Notes under the pieces: generated by a model
What the model was told of the DNA's origin: nothing
The model's input: the letters and a program-made list of their open reading frames with translations, nothing else
Databases searched by the model: none
Program-made: the position numbers and the translations under genes
Shown: positions 23,075 through 34,766 of the stretch, one piece after another
How positions within the stretch are numbered: position 1 is the stretch's first letter
Layout: every line of letters starts with the position of its first letter
From: Dromiciops gliroides
Lineage: Eukaryota; Chordata; Mammalia; Microbiotheria; Microbiotheriidae
Assembly (NCBI RefSeq): GCF_019393635.1
Contig: NC_057867.1
Coordinates: 55,936,492-56,000,491 of the forward strand
Length of the DNA stretch: 64,000 nucleotides
Direction of reading: 5' to 3'

Positions 23075-24320
23075 AATTCAGCACCCTTGGATTCTGAAAT
23101 ATTGAAAATGATGCTGTAAATGTAATATTGGTAGATAAAATCAGTATTTACAGAGGTTTGAGAGTTGGCTCTCTAGTTGATAGGGTTCAAATTCTACATT
23201 TGATACATAGTAGCCCTCTTACTATGAATAAGTCATCCAATTATTCCACTCGCCATGAAACTCTATAAGGCTAAAAGTTAGAAGCAAATCACCAATCTAT
23301 ATTGGTAAATGGATTTCTCTATGCTCATGAAATCATATGTACAACTTACCTGCTCCTTCCAAAATACAGTATAAAAGACTGTAGATGTTTGTCATATGAA
23401 TATATAGCCCATGGACTGATGGTATTTAGTTGACAATAGCTGGAACACAATTAGGAGTTTGTTTAAAAGGAGAAATCACGATAGTCAGAAGACTCTGAAA
23501 GGCATCATAAATCTATAGTGGTCATTTCTATCAACCCCCCTTTACCATTTCCCATCTGTCAGTGCCTGTAAAGATCTCTGCCCTTTGATCAGATGATTTG
23601 TCTTTGAAATATAGTTAGCATTCTAGTGCTAAATATCACAGGTTCTATTTTGACAGAATGAGTTCATCTAACAAACATTCAAAACAAGGTAGCCCTTCTA
23701 GTAGTTGTGACCCATTGTATTTAGAATTCTAAGGCACAGGGTCTGATGTCAATAGCTTAAGGCTCGGATTTTCTTTTTGCTTTTCCTTTAAAGCACAGCA
23801 AATTTGTTTCCATTTCAATAGTAATAGTAACATTTTTTCCCAAGTAACCCTCAGTTCTTTGCCTAACTGCTAATTTTACAAAATACTATTACCTATTTGT
23901 GTTTCTCACTTTAAATTGTTTTCTTTCCCCTTGTTATGTGAAACATCTATCTAACACCCACTCAAGGCTTCATGACGTTGTTTTCTCTGGTTTCACAAAG
24001 ATAAGAATTTTGGTTTTTTTTGTAGTACCACTACTCTAGTTAACAGATAAAGTAGATTATACCTGGAAATAGCTACATAATTTTCAACAGGGAAATGAAT
24101 AGATAAAATCCTCTTTTTTAATGTTAAAAGACAACTGAAAGCAGAAATCTCTTCTTACCTCATGTGCTTGTATCCTAATATAGATGATGCCAAATTACTG
24201 GTTTTTCTTGATGTTTTTGATACTGTACTAGACTCTCTCTAACTTGGTGCCTTGTACTTGTTAACCTCTCAGTGAGTGAATAAATAGTAGATTATTTTAA
24301 TGGCTATATTATACTTACAT
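23075..24320. other. No recognised gene or repeat
   Basis: AT-rich single-copy-looking DNA. I see no open frame with a domain and no repeat family. Confidence 0.5.
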
Positions 24321-24324
24321 AACA

Positions 24325-24440
24325 TAGCTAGTATCAGAGTCAGGAAGACCTGGTTTCCAACCCTGCCTCTGACAAATATTAACTCAGAAACTGTGGATGA
24401 GTTACCTTCTCGGTGCACTGGGCCACTTCCTAAGACTTGG
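24325..24440 (+). mobile_element. tRNA-type (MIR-like) SINE head fragment
   Basis: CAGAGTCAGGAAGACCTGG, then CAACCCTGCCTCTGAC and a GATGAGTTACCTTCTC region. A sense head without a clear tail. Confidence 0.5.
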
Positions 24441-24689
24441 AATTACATATGAATATTGCTGGTATCCCTTAGTAAAATAAATGTCTGTGCTAAAAAATGA
24501 CTCACATCACTGAAAAATCGCAAATAAAGAATATGCTCAGCTCCTTCCACTTTTCCCAACCCAAATAAATGTTTCAGTCTAGTGGGGCATTTTCAAAACA
24601 TATCTAGACTTGAATTCAATTCACTTAAAGGTGACTGGGTTGACATATGACTGCCTAATTCACTTTGTCTCTCTGTTATCTGCATAACT

Positions 24690-24786
24690 AGGGGTAGCAA
24701 CACTGGGGAGAAGGTAAAAGGTAAACTAGAACTAATAAGAAATGAAAGCTCATAACATAGGACAAGACAGAAAAACTAGAAAGCAG
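24690..24786 (+). repeat. Inverted repeat, left arm (97 bp)
   Basis: Ungapped match to the reverse complement of 26724-26820 at 92 of 97 positions. The arm starts AGGGGTAGCAACACTGGGG and ends AACTAGAAAGCAG. I do not recognise it as part of any repeat family. Confidence 0.9.
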
Positions 24787-25726
24787 TCATAACTAGTCCT
24801 AAGACTAGTTTTGTCTTCATCATCAGGGCTGTCATTAGGAAAGCAGTTTGTAACATTATAGAGCAATAGAAAAAACATGAGCTGTTAAGTATTTTATTGG
24901 TGTGAATGTCATCTCTTGAGAAATGTGATGTTAGATCACTAAAGTTTTCCGTATTATTCTCTGAACAGTAACTATTCATTGAAATGGCCAAAATTTCTTA
25001 CCTACAGAAGTATAGGTTATTATGCTGGCAAAATCTACATTCCAGATGGTACCAGATGAAGCACTCCCAAAATAAATTATGTTTAAGCACACAAGCCAAA
25101 ACTTCAGGTTGATCTCCTTTACCATTTGTTATTGCAAAATATCTAGCTCTTAAAGGGGGAGAGAAACCCCTTTCTTTCAGTTCTTCTACATTGCAGAAAT
25201 GAATGTGAACAATGTTTACCCTGGTTTCCAAATTTTAACTGGATAAGCAGAGTACTAAAAATTTGGGGAGGAGACCTGTGAATTGTATCTTGAACTCAGT
25301 CCTTGGAACTAGAAGGTTTTTTGCTCTGTCCCATTCTATCAGAACCTGGCTAGATCTATGTGACTCTAAACATTTGGATGAAAATTCATGAATAAAGACA
25401 TTTCCCGTCATGTACACAAGACATCTGGGAGATGGAGATTTTCAGTCTTCCTCCAGATATAATGGTATCTTGCATCATGTGGCTGAAGAAGGCACACAGT
25501 TTGCAAAGGTGTCCATATGCTAGGGTGATTTTCTTCAAGTGTATACAGATGTAGTAATATGTAGCATTTACTGACAAAGTAGAACAGTGAAATATGTGAT
25601 AAAACTACTCCATCTACAGCATTATTATTCAAAGAAACGAACCCATCACCAAAAACACTGGGCAAATAATGTGCTGTTTTATAAGAGCAAATGCTATCCC
25701 CTCAAGGAATAATACATCTAGTATGA
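24787..25726. other. Left spacer of the inverted duplication; no gene seen
   Basis: Several short minus-strand frames (for example 24998-25231 and 25408-25665) have no domain. The last part (about 25655-25720) shows loose similarity to the reverse complement of the right spacer near 26410-26490. Confidence 0.4.
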
Positions 25727-25880
25727 TTTCTCTGGCTTTGTCAGATGGGCTTATACATAAGAGAAGTTTTCAGAAAACTGAAGGGTTACCCTTATATGCA
25801 CTTTGGGAGATATTAATTATGTATAATATGTAACCATTTTTAGATAGAAATCTCTAAAATTTCCAGCACACCATTTCTCT
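25727..25880 (+). repeat. Inverted repeat, inner left arm
   Basis: Matches the reverse complement of about 26262-26405. The best section (GGGCTTATACATAAGAGAAG and the following TTTTCAGAAAACT) is about 86% identical. Weaker homology continues through TATTAATTAT and CTAAAATTTCCAG. Confidence 0.7.
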
Positions 25881-25914
25881 CAATTCTTAAACTACTAAAT
25901 GTTTGAGATACTGT

Positions 25915-26040
25915 AAGGGGCAATGCAAAGAATGTTGGAGTTAAAGTAAGAAGACTCAGTCTCAGCTTTGCCATATACTACCTTTGAACCTTGGAAGAGC
26001 TGTTTAACTCCTCTGTTCAATGAATTAGTGGAAGGCAGAA
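25915..26040 (+). mobile_element. MIR-type SINE fragment in the loop
   Basis: GGGGCAATGCAAAGAATG, AGACTCAGTCTCAGC, and CCTTGGAAGAGCTGTTTAAC. Old. Confidence 0.5.
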
Positions 26041-26091
26041 TAATCTTCCTAATAAGGACCATGCGTCAGAAGCCAGAGGCAAAGGTTTTTC

Positions 26092-26248
26092 ATTGGATCA
26101 TAGTCCTAAGTTGAAATGAACGTCAGAGGTTATGTGCTTTGATTTTAATAATGAGGAAGTTGAGGCCCAGAGAATTAAGTGACTTGTCCACAGTCATGTA
26201 TGTTTTAAGAAGCAGACATGAGATTTGAAACTGGCTTGTATTCTGTTC
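26092..26248 (-). mobile_element. MIR-type SINE fragment in the loop
   Basis: TAATGAGGAAGTTGAGGCCC, AATTAAGTGACTTGTCC, and ATGAGATTTGAAACTGG. Antisense and old. Confidence 0.55.
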
Positions 26249-26261
26249 TTAAGTTTAGTTT

Positions 26262-26405
26262 AATAAGTCAGGAAAGTGGGGTGGACATTTTAGAATTTTC
26301 TCTTCTCAATAATTATAATTAATTCTCTTGGTAGTGTTCAAATGAAGGTTACCTTGAGTTTTCTGAAAACTTCCTTTATGTCTAAGCCTATTTGACCAAG
26401 TAACA
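26262..26405 (-). repeat. Inverted repeat, inner right arm
   Basis: Partner of 25727-25880. The axis of this inner pair lies near 26070, while that of the outer pair lies near 25755, so the right arm is about 630 bp shorter between the two blocks. Confidence 0.7.
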
Positions 26406-26723
26406 GGGGTGGTGCAATTGATAGGGCACTTGATTAACAGGTCCTCTTTAAAAAGTTTTTAGTGTTTATTTGATCACTGTGCCCAGAGAAAAGGTAGAAA
26501 GGGTTATGATGGGATTTGTAGCTTGCTTAGTCACAGTATGGGTGAGGAGAGTGGTAGGCATAGGTGGGGGCCAGCTAGATAGGGTGAACTCTAACCACTC
26601 AGGAGAACAGGAGACAAAGGTCTTTCCTGAAGTCTTGGGTCATGAGAATAGAAGAAATGGGGACAGAATATTGGCCTTGCTGATAATTACATCCACATTA
26701 TTAAACTTTTACTGTTCTTGCCT

Positions 26724-26820
26724 CTGCTTTTTAGTTTTTCTGCCTTGTACCATGTTATGAGCTTTCATTTCTTATTAGTTCTAGTTTACCTTTTACCTTC
26801 TCCCCAGTGTTGCTACTCCT
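26724..26820 (-). repeat. Inverted repeat, right arm (97 bp)
   Basis: Partner of 24690-24786, with five mismatches and no gaps. The flanking DNA outside both arms is much less alike, although CCTAATTCACT occurs outside the left arm (near 24655) and, inverted, outside the right arm (near 26900). Confidence 0.9.
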
Positions 26821-27435
26821 CATCTCAATGAGATGATAAGCTAGATGAACAAACTTGTCAAAACCAAGCATAAAGTAAAAATAGCTTTTAGAGTGAATTA
26901 GGATCACGTCTTTGAGTAAAGTGGATGAATTATGATACATGAACATTACGTGGAAAGATTGTTTCCACATTTGACATTATTGCCGAGAGTGACAACCAAT
27001 ACCAATGGCATCAGTCAGACTGTTTATCCCACTGATAATTCCATGATGGCACAGTGTTAAGTATTGTCATTGATTTTCCATTTCTTCCACTCACTCAGAA
27101 GCAGAAATGAGAAGCAGTTTAGTTATATACAGAATTCTACAGATTCGGGCTCTTGTGCTTGCAAGTATGTTCAATAGTAATCCCCTTTCCTCAGGAGGGA
27201 TTGCTTCAATATGTACTTTTTGCCTTCTTAGAAATGGTGCAGCATTATAAATATAGCTGTAGAGACAGAACTTGTTTTCAGGATTTTGAGCTCAACTCCA
27301 GAAAGTTTGCAGATGAGGTAACAAAGAGCTAGAAGGGAAAATGACTTGCCCCATAGATTTAAGAACTAGTGTCAAGATTCCTATTTAGGTGTTATGATGA
27401 TGATGGGAATGATTATGGTGGTGATAGTGGTAAAA
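26821..27435. other. No recognised gene
   Basis: AT-rich, with a possible MIR trace near 27305-27350 (GCAGATGAGGTAAC and AAAATGACTTGCCCC). Nothing else is assigned. Confidence 0.45.
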
Positions 27436-27439
27436 ACAT

Positions 27440-27690
27440 GAAACTTTTATAGCATTTGATGCTTTGCAAAGTGCTTTACATAAAAAAATACCTGCTTGCA
27501 ACTCTGTGCAGTCCTACGAAGCAGTTATTAGACATAATCTCCATTTTACAGATGAAAAAACTGAGACTAAAAGAAGGGAAATTACTTATCTCAGGTCAAA
27601 TAGTCAGGGCCAGAGGCAAAACTAGTCCTCTAATCTACTAGTCCTAACTCCAAATCTAGTGTTCTTTCCCCTGAACCATGCTACCTAATT
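27440..27690 (-). mobile_element. MIR-type SINE
   Basis: TTTGCAAAGTGCTTTACAT, CTCCATTTTACAGATGAAAA, then AGTCAGGGCCAGAGGC and a decayed head. Nearly full-length antisense copy. Confidence 0.8.
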
Positions 27691-27754
27691 TTATTAGTGC
27701 CCTAATTAATCTCCTTTGAATGCTTTCAACCTTTTTCACCCACTAGCACCATTT

Positions 27755-29862
27755 TAAAAATAATAAACATTTTTATTTAAAGTTTTGAGTTTCCTTCCCT
27801 CCTCTGTCCCCAAGGCAATAAACAATCAGATATAAGTTATATGTGTGCAGTTATGTGAAACTTTACCATATTAGTCATTTCGTATAAGAAAACTTGGATA
27901 AAAGAAGGAAGTGAAAAAATAGAGTGCTTCAATCAATATCAGTTCTTTCTTTGGAGGTGGATGTTGTGCTTCATCATTAGTCCTTTAGGATTTTCTTGGA
28001 TCACTGTATTGCTGAGAATAGGTAAGTCATTCACAGTGCTTCATCAAACAATACTGCTGTCACTGTGCACAATGTTCTCCTGGTTCTGCTCACTTCAACT
28101 ATACTTCAGTTCATACAAATCTTTTCAGGACTTTCTTAACTCAGCCTGCTTGTCATTTCTTATAGCACAATAATATTCCATCACCATCATATCCCAGAGC
28201 TTGTTTAGCCATTCCCCAATTGATGAACATTCCTTTGATTTCCAATTCTTAGCCACCACAAAAAGAGCTGCTATAAATATTTTTTGTACAAATAAGTCTT
28301 TTTCTCTTTGGGGGATGTCTTTAGGATATAAATCTAGCAGTGGTATTGCTAGATCAAAGGGTATGCATGGTTTTATAAGCCCTTTGGGCATAGTTTGAAA
28401 TTGTTTTCCTGAATGATTACATCCATTCATAACTCCACCAACAGTGGATTAACATCCCAGCTTTCTCACATCACCTCCAATATCCAAAATTTTGATTTTT
28501 TTGGTTATATTTGCCACTTTGATAGGTGTGAGGTGATACCTCAGAGGTGGTTAAATTTGAATTTCTCTGATCAGTAGTGATTTAGAGCATTGTTTTACAT
28601 GACTTTAGATAGCTTCGATTTATTTGTCTGAAAATTGCCTGTTCATATCCTTTGACTGTTTATTGATTGGGGAATGACTTGTATTTTTATAAATTGGACT
28701 CAGTTCTCTATATATTTGAGATATGATGCCTTTATCAGAGATACTTGTTTCAAAAATTCTTTCCCAGTTTTCTGCTTCCTTTATAATCTTAGTTGCATTA
28801 GTTTTATTTGTGCAAAAACTTTTAAATTTTATATAATCAAAATTATCTATTTTACATTTTATATAGCTCTCTATGTCTTCTTTGGTCCTATATTCTTCTT
28901 TGTCCATAAATATGACAGATAAACTATTCCTTGCTCTCTTGATTTGCTTGTGGTATCACCCTTTAGGTGTAAATCATGTACCTATTTTGACCTTATTTTA
29001 GTGTACGGTGTGAGATGTTGGTTTATACATAGTTTCTGCCATCCTGTTTTCCAGTTTTTCCAGTAGTTTTTGTCAAATGAGTTTTTGTTCCAAAAGCTTG
29101 CATCTTTAGGTTATCATATCCTGGATTACTATAGTAATTTACTATGTTGTAATTTGTACCTATTCTATTCCACTGATCAACCTCTCTTTTTCTTAGCCAG
29201 TACCAGATTGTTTTGATAATTTTTGCTTTATAATACAGTTTGAGATCTGGTACTGCTAGACCACCTTCTTTTATAGTTCTTCATTTATTCTCTTGATATC
29301 CTTGAGGTTTTGTTCTTCCAGATGAATTTTTTTATTATTTTTTCTATCTCTATAAAATATTTTTGATAGTTTTATTGGGATAGCACTAAATAAATAGATA
29401 GGATTGTCATTTGTATTATATTGGCTTGGCCTAACCATAAGCAATTAATATTTTTCCAATTGTTTACATCTGCCTTTATTAGTGGAAAAAGTGTTTTGTA
29501 CTTCTGGTCATATAGTTACTCGGTTTGTCTTTGCAGGTAGACTCCTAAGGATTTTATACTGTCCACAGATATTTTAAATGAAATTTCTCTTTCTATCTAT
29601 TACTGCTGGATTTTGTTAGTAATATATAGAAATGCTGATGATTTGTGTGAGTTTATTTTGTATCCAGCAATGTTGCTAAAGTTGTTAATAATTTCATGTA
29701 ATACTTACTTGATTCTCTAAGATTTTCTAAGTATAACACAAAATCATCTTCAAAGAATGAGAAGTTTTATTTCCTCATTACCCTTTCTAATTCCTTTAAT
29801 TTCTTTTTCTTCTCTTACTGCTATAGCTAACATTTATAATAAAATATTAAATAATAGAGGTG
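27755..29862 (-). mobile_element. L1 LINE, 5'-truncated, with target duplication
   Basis: The 15-bp duplication CCACTAGCACCATTT at 27740-27754 and 29863-29877 bounds a 2.1-kb element. On the minus strand it runs from mid reverse transcriptase (IKGIRKGNEE-type block, and a changed FADD region near 29735-29760) through ORF2 C-terminal blocks MNRQFSDK (near 28620), WLNKLWDMMVMEYY (near 28180-28220) and a 3' UTR. ORF2 frames of 95 and 101 codons survive, separated by stops and shifts. Confidence 0.93.
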
Positions 29863-29877
29863 CCACTAGCACCATTT

Positions 29878-30735
29878 GACTGAAAAGCTATGAATTAAAA
29901 CCATGCTGTAAGATGGAAATGTGAATTTAAACTGGGATGCTTCAGAAAGAGAAATTCAGAAGGAACACTTTTTCATGTTTTTGAAAGCTTTGACCTTTAA
30001 CTGTGAATTTCATTATTTCTACTGACAAAAAGTGAAAATAATATCTTTTAATTCCATATGGAATCTGATGATTGTTCCTGCAAATAAATAAATGTTGATA
30101 TATGTATGTCTATGTATCATACTGTACATATTTGAATGTATACATATGTATGTGTGTTGTTTAGTGAAGTTTGAGGGAAGTCTATGTTTGCTTTTGCCAT
30201 TATTATTTGTTTCAAGATGATTTCAGAAAGACATCCAAAGCTAGTATCATCAGGTATCAGATTTCAAAGTAGAATTTTTATGTGTAATTATTGCCTTCAT
30301 CATGTATAGAAAAATGATCTTTAATTCTTTGAGTTTCAGATCATATAGACTTTGTGAAGGAAAGGATATATTCAAAGCTTTTTTATGGGTTTCCCCCTTA
30401 CACCATAAGTTACATTTAATTTTGCAAGTTGACCCAACTAATTATTGTATTTAATGCTCAAAACTCACATATTTTACCTTTGAAGCTAATTTTACTTTTT
30501 TTGCATCACCAAAATTTCCCAGTGCACCTCCTCTCAATCCTCCCTAGTCAGTTATCCTTTAGAACAAAGTTTTTTGAAAGGAGAAGAAAAAAGTAGCAAA
30601 ATGTTCAGCAAAGTCAACCAGCCCATTGTTCTTTTCTGGCAGAATATGAAATATACAAAGTGGGAGAACAGGGCTGCATTTTTCTCTACTTTTCTCTGGG
30701 GTTGTTGGTTATTACAATTACACAGCAATGAGTTT
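29878..30735. other. No recognised gene or repeat
   Basis: AT-rich. The overlapping frames on both strands at 30552-30849 show no domain. Confidence 0.45.
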
Positions 30736-30739
30736 CTTT

Positions 30740-31145
30740 TTGTTATGTTTAAACTGTTGCAGTTGTCATCCATTTTATTTTCTCTTTTCATCTTACTTCC
30801 CTTTGTATCAGTTCAGGTGCTTTCTCACGCCTTCCTGAACTTTTCATAGCAATTGTTTTTATAGCACAGCATAAAAAGTGATATTTTATTACATTCATGT
30901 ATCACAGTTTCCTTTGCCATTCCTCATTTTCTGAGCATCCACTTTATTTATAGATTTTTTCCTGTCACAAAAAGTGCTGCCCTAAATATTTTGGTGTATT
31001 TAGGACTTTTCGTTGTGTTGATGGTCCCCTTGGGGTACATGTTCAATAGTGGGGTCTCTGGATTCAGGGATATGGACCTTTTAGTCGCTTTTTTAAAGCA
31101 TAATTTCCATTTGATTTACAAAGAGTTTGGACCAAATCACACCTC
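30740..31145 (-). mobile_element. Old L1, ORF2 C-terminal part
   Basis: Antisense L1 blocks in the usual order: ACAAAAAGTGCTGCCCTAAA, CCCCTTGGGGTACATGTTCA, GTGGGGTCTCTGGATTCAGG, and TTTTAGTCGC. An older family than the L1 at 27755-29862. Confidence 0.7.
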
Positions 31146-31149
31146 TACC

Positions 31150-31252
31150 ATACTATAGTAGTTAATAGCTAATAATGATGGCTAACATTGATATCTCAGT
31201 TTAATATTTGCAAAGTGCTTAACATATTTTATCTCATAGGATAGTTGTGAGG
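31150..31252 (-). mobile_element. MIR-type SINE fragment
   Basis: TATTTGCAAAGTGCTTAACA with TATTTTATCTCATAGGATAG. Short and antisense. Confidence 0.55.
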
Positions 31253-31254
31253 AA

Positions 31255-31750
31255 AGCAATTTGGCTTCCATGCTTGCCAAAAAATTTTAATAAAGCTTTA
31301 AGAACCATTTTGTATAGTATTAAAATTTGATCTGTACAGAACGCAATTTCAATTCTGGGACAATACTTGGGAATATATGCTGTTCGCCTCCTCAGCCACC
31401 ATCCCTGAAACAAGTCACATTCCAGGGATTACCCTCACACAATAAGCACGTCTTCTGTCTGCCTCCCACCCCAATTCTCTGGCACATCAGATAATAAATG
31501 TTTTTAAAAGGGCTCACAACATGTATGTGTACATATTTGGGTCTGTATGAGTCTGTACATCTATTCATTTGTCTTTTCCAAAAAAAAAATGGAATTGTGG
31601 CCTAAAATCAACAAAAGTCACTTTTAGAAAAAATAGAATGGTTATCCTGCAACCATGAATAGAATAGGAAAAGAAATGCATATATACCTTGTAATTTTCA
31701 TCAGGATTATTTTTCAATCCTGACTGTATTTTTATGATCCCATGTGTTTC
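31255..31750. other. No recognised gene or repeat
   Basis: AT-rich, with a short CT/CCTC-rich part near 31385-31490. Nothing assigned. Confidence 0.45.
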
Positions 31751-31754
31751 AGAA

Positions 31755-31848
31755 GAGGTAAAGTGGCATGTGAATAGAGAGCTGATCTGGAAATTAGGAA
31801 GACCTCAGTTCAAGTACCATATCTGACATGCACTCTGGCTGTGTGATC
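31755..31848 (+). mobile_element. tRNA-type (MIR-like) SINE head, cut by L1
   Basis: AGGAAGACCTCAGTTCAAG and CTGGCTGTGTGATC, ending exactly where the T-rich end of the antisense L1 begins. The L1 inserted into this SINE; I do not see the other half beyond the far end of that element. Confidence 0.6.
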
Positions 31849-33450
31849 TTTTTTTTCTTTTAAAAATATTTATTTAATATTTTGTTTTCCCCCAATTACA
31901 TATAAAAACTATTTTTAACATTCATTTTTAAAGAAAAAATTGAGTCCCAAATTCTCTCCCTCCCTCTCTTTCCCCCTTGTTGATAAGACAAGCATTTTTT
32001 ATAGTTATACATGTGCAGTCATGCAAAACATTTCCATATTAGTCATATTGTGCAAGAAATTGCAGACCAAAAACAACAGAAGAAAAATAAAGAAAGCCAA
32101 ATAAGAGTATGCTTCAGTCTGCATTCAGACTTTCATTTCCTTCTCTAGAGATGGATAGCATTTTTTTTTATCATAAATCCTTCAGAATTGTCTTGGATCA
32201 TTGTATTTCTGAGAATACTAAATTATTCACAACTGATCATCATACAATATTACTGTTTATATACATATTATTCTTCTGGTTCTGTTCATTTCACTTTGAA
32301 TCAGTTCACATAAGTCTTTCTGGGTTTTTCTGAGAGCATACTGCTCACAATTTCTTATAATAGTACCGTATTTCATCACAATCATATACCACAGCTTGTT
32401 TAGCCATTCCCCAATTTATGGGCATCACCTCAATTTCTAATTCTTTGCCACCAGTAAAAGAGCTGCTATAAATATTTTTGTACATGTAGATGCTTTGGAG
32501 GTTTTTATTTCTTTAGTATACAGATCTAGTAGTGGTAATTGCTGGGTCAAAGGGTATGCATGGTTATAAAACCTTTTTGCTATAGTTCCAAATTGTTCCC
32601 CAGAATGGTTGAATGAGTTCACAACTCTACCAGTAGTGCATTAGTACCTCAGTTTCTCCACATCTCCTCTGACATTTGCAATTTTTTGTCATAGTATCCA
32701 ATCTGATAGGTGAAGGATGGTACCTCAGTGTTGTTTAAATTTGCATTTCTCTAGTCAGTAGTGATTTAGAGCAATTTTTCATGTGACTATAGGTAGCTTT
32801 GATTACTTTGTCTGAAAATTGCCTGTTCAAATCCTTCAACCATTTATCAATTGGTTAATGGCTTTTATTTTATACATTTAACTAAGTTTTCTAAACATAT
32901 GAGAAATGAGACTTTTAACAAAGATAGTTGCCGTAAAATTTTTTCATAGTTATGATTGCTAATTGTATTTTCCTCCATCCTATTTCCCCCTATTTATCCT
33001 ATTCTTTTTGTCCTTTCACTGAATTTTGAGAATGGCCTCAAAAGTGTTTTGCTTATGTATGACTGCTGCCCTCCCCAGTCTGTCCTCCCTTCTATCAACC
33101 TCCATCTTTTCTTATCCCCTTCCCCTCCTGCTTTCCTGTAAGGTAAGATAGATTTCTATACCCAGCTGAATGGATGAGCCATTTTTTGGAGACAGTTCTG
33201 ATGAGAATAAGTTTCAAGTGCTCCTGCCTATCTCTTCCATGTTCTCTTTCACTTTAAAAGCTCTTTTATGCTTCTTTTATGTGAAATAATTTATCTCATT
33301 TTACCTCTCAATTTCCCCCTTCTCCCAGTGCAACCCTCTTTCTTACCCCTTAAATTGTTTGGAGATCATTCCAACATAACTCACATCTATGTCCTCTGTC
33401 TATGTAAACTCCTTTAAACTGCCTTAATAATGATAAAATTCTTAAGAGTT

Positions 33451-33613
33451 GGAGGCAGCTAGGTGGCGCAGTGGATAAAGCAACAGCCCTGGATTCAGGA
33501 GGACCTGAGTTCAAATCTGGCCTTAGACACTTGACACTCACTCCTGTGTGACCCTGGGCAAGTCACTTAACCCTCATTGCCCTACAAAAAGCAAACAAAC
33601 AAGCAAACAAACA
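33451..33613 (+). mobile_element. W-type SINE, first of a back-to-back pair
   Basis: Head GGAGGCAGCTAGGTGGCGCA and a (CAAA)n tail. AAGAGTT occurs at 33444-33450 and again just after its tail at 33615-33621. Confidence 0.88.
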
Positions 33614-33629
33614 AAAGAGTTATATGTAT

Positions 33630-33792
33630 GGGGCAGCTAGGTGGCACAGTGGATAAAGCACTGTCCCTGGATTCAGGAGGACCTGAGTTCAAATCCGGCC
33701 TCAGACACTTGACACTTACTAGCTGTGTGACCCTGGGCAGGTCACTTAACCCTCATTGCCCTGCAAAAAAAATAAATAATAAAAAAATTTTT
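33630..33792 (+). mobile_element. W-type SINE, second of the pair
   Basis: A close-to-consensus copy. The perfect 16-bp duplication AAAGAGTTATATGTAT is at 33614-33629 and 33793-33808. It landed at the junction between the first SINE's tail and that SINE's target duplication, so it is the later insertion. Confidence 0.93.
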
Positions 33793-34605
33793 AAAGAGTT
33801 ATATGTATAACCTTCCCATATAGAAATGCAAACAAATTTTATTGAGACCCTTGTATGATTACTCTTTCATGTTTACCTTTTTTTGCTTCTTTTAAGTCTT
33901 ATGTTTGAATGTCAGATTTTCTGTTCAGTTCTAAGCTGTTCATTAGGAATGTTTGAAAATCCTCTGTTTCATTGAATGTCCATTTTTCTCTGGAAGAATT
34001 ATGTTCAGTTTTGCTGGGCAGGTGATTCTTGATTGTAATCCTAGCTCCTCTAGAATATCACATTCCTTCTAAACTATCATATTCCCTCTAGAATATCATA
34101 TTCCAAGCCCTCCAATCCTTCAATGTAAAGGCTGTTAAATCATGTGTTATTCTGACTGTGGTTCAATGATATATGAATTGTTTCTTTCTAACTGATTGTA
34201 ATATTTTCTCTTTGACCTGGGAGGTCTGGAATTTGGTTATTATATTACTGGGGGCTTTATTTTGGGATTTATTTCAGGAGATGATTGGTGGATTATTTCA
34301 ATTTCTATTTTACTCTCTGGTTCTAGGATATCAAGGCAGTTTTACTTGATAATTTCTTGAAAGATGATTTCTATGCTCTTTCTTTGATCATGGCTTTCAG
34401 ACAGTCCAGTTTTTTTCCTGTGAAGTATTTCACATTTTCTTCTATTTTTTTCATTCTTTTGACTTTGTTTCATGTAGTCATTAACTTCCACTTGCCCAAT
34501 TCTAATTTTTAAGGAATTATATATATTCTTTGTTCTTTTGTACCCCCTTTTCCATTTGGCCTATTCTGTTTTTTTTTTTTTTGTTATTTTCTTCCATTAA
34601 TTTTT

Positions 34606-34766
34606 TTTTTTTATTTTATTTTTTATTTTTAGTGAGGCAATTGGGGTTAAGTGACTTGCCTAAGGTCACACAGCTAGTAAGTGTTAAGTGTCTGAGGCCA
34701 GATTTGAACTCAGGTCCTCCTGACTCCAGGGCCGGTGCTCTATCCACTGTGCCACCTAGCTGCCCC
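34606..34766 (-). mobile_element. W-type SINE inside HAL1-like element
   Basis: Antisense copy. The 15-bp duplication CTTCCATTAATTTTT is at 34591-34605 and 34767-34781, within ORF1-region sequence of the host L1. Confidence 0.93.

Noticed and set aside
24690-26820. A DNA transposon with 97-bp terminal inverted repeats
   Set aside because: No target duplication, no transposase, old MIRs in the interior, and a second inner inverted pair. An inverted duplication explains more.
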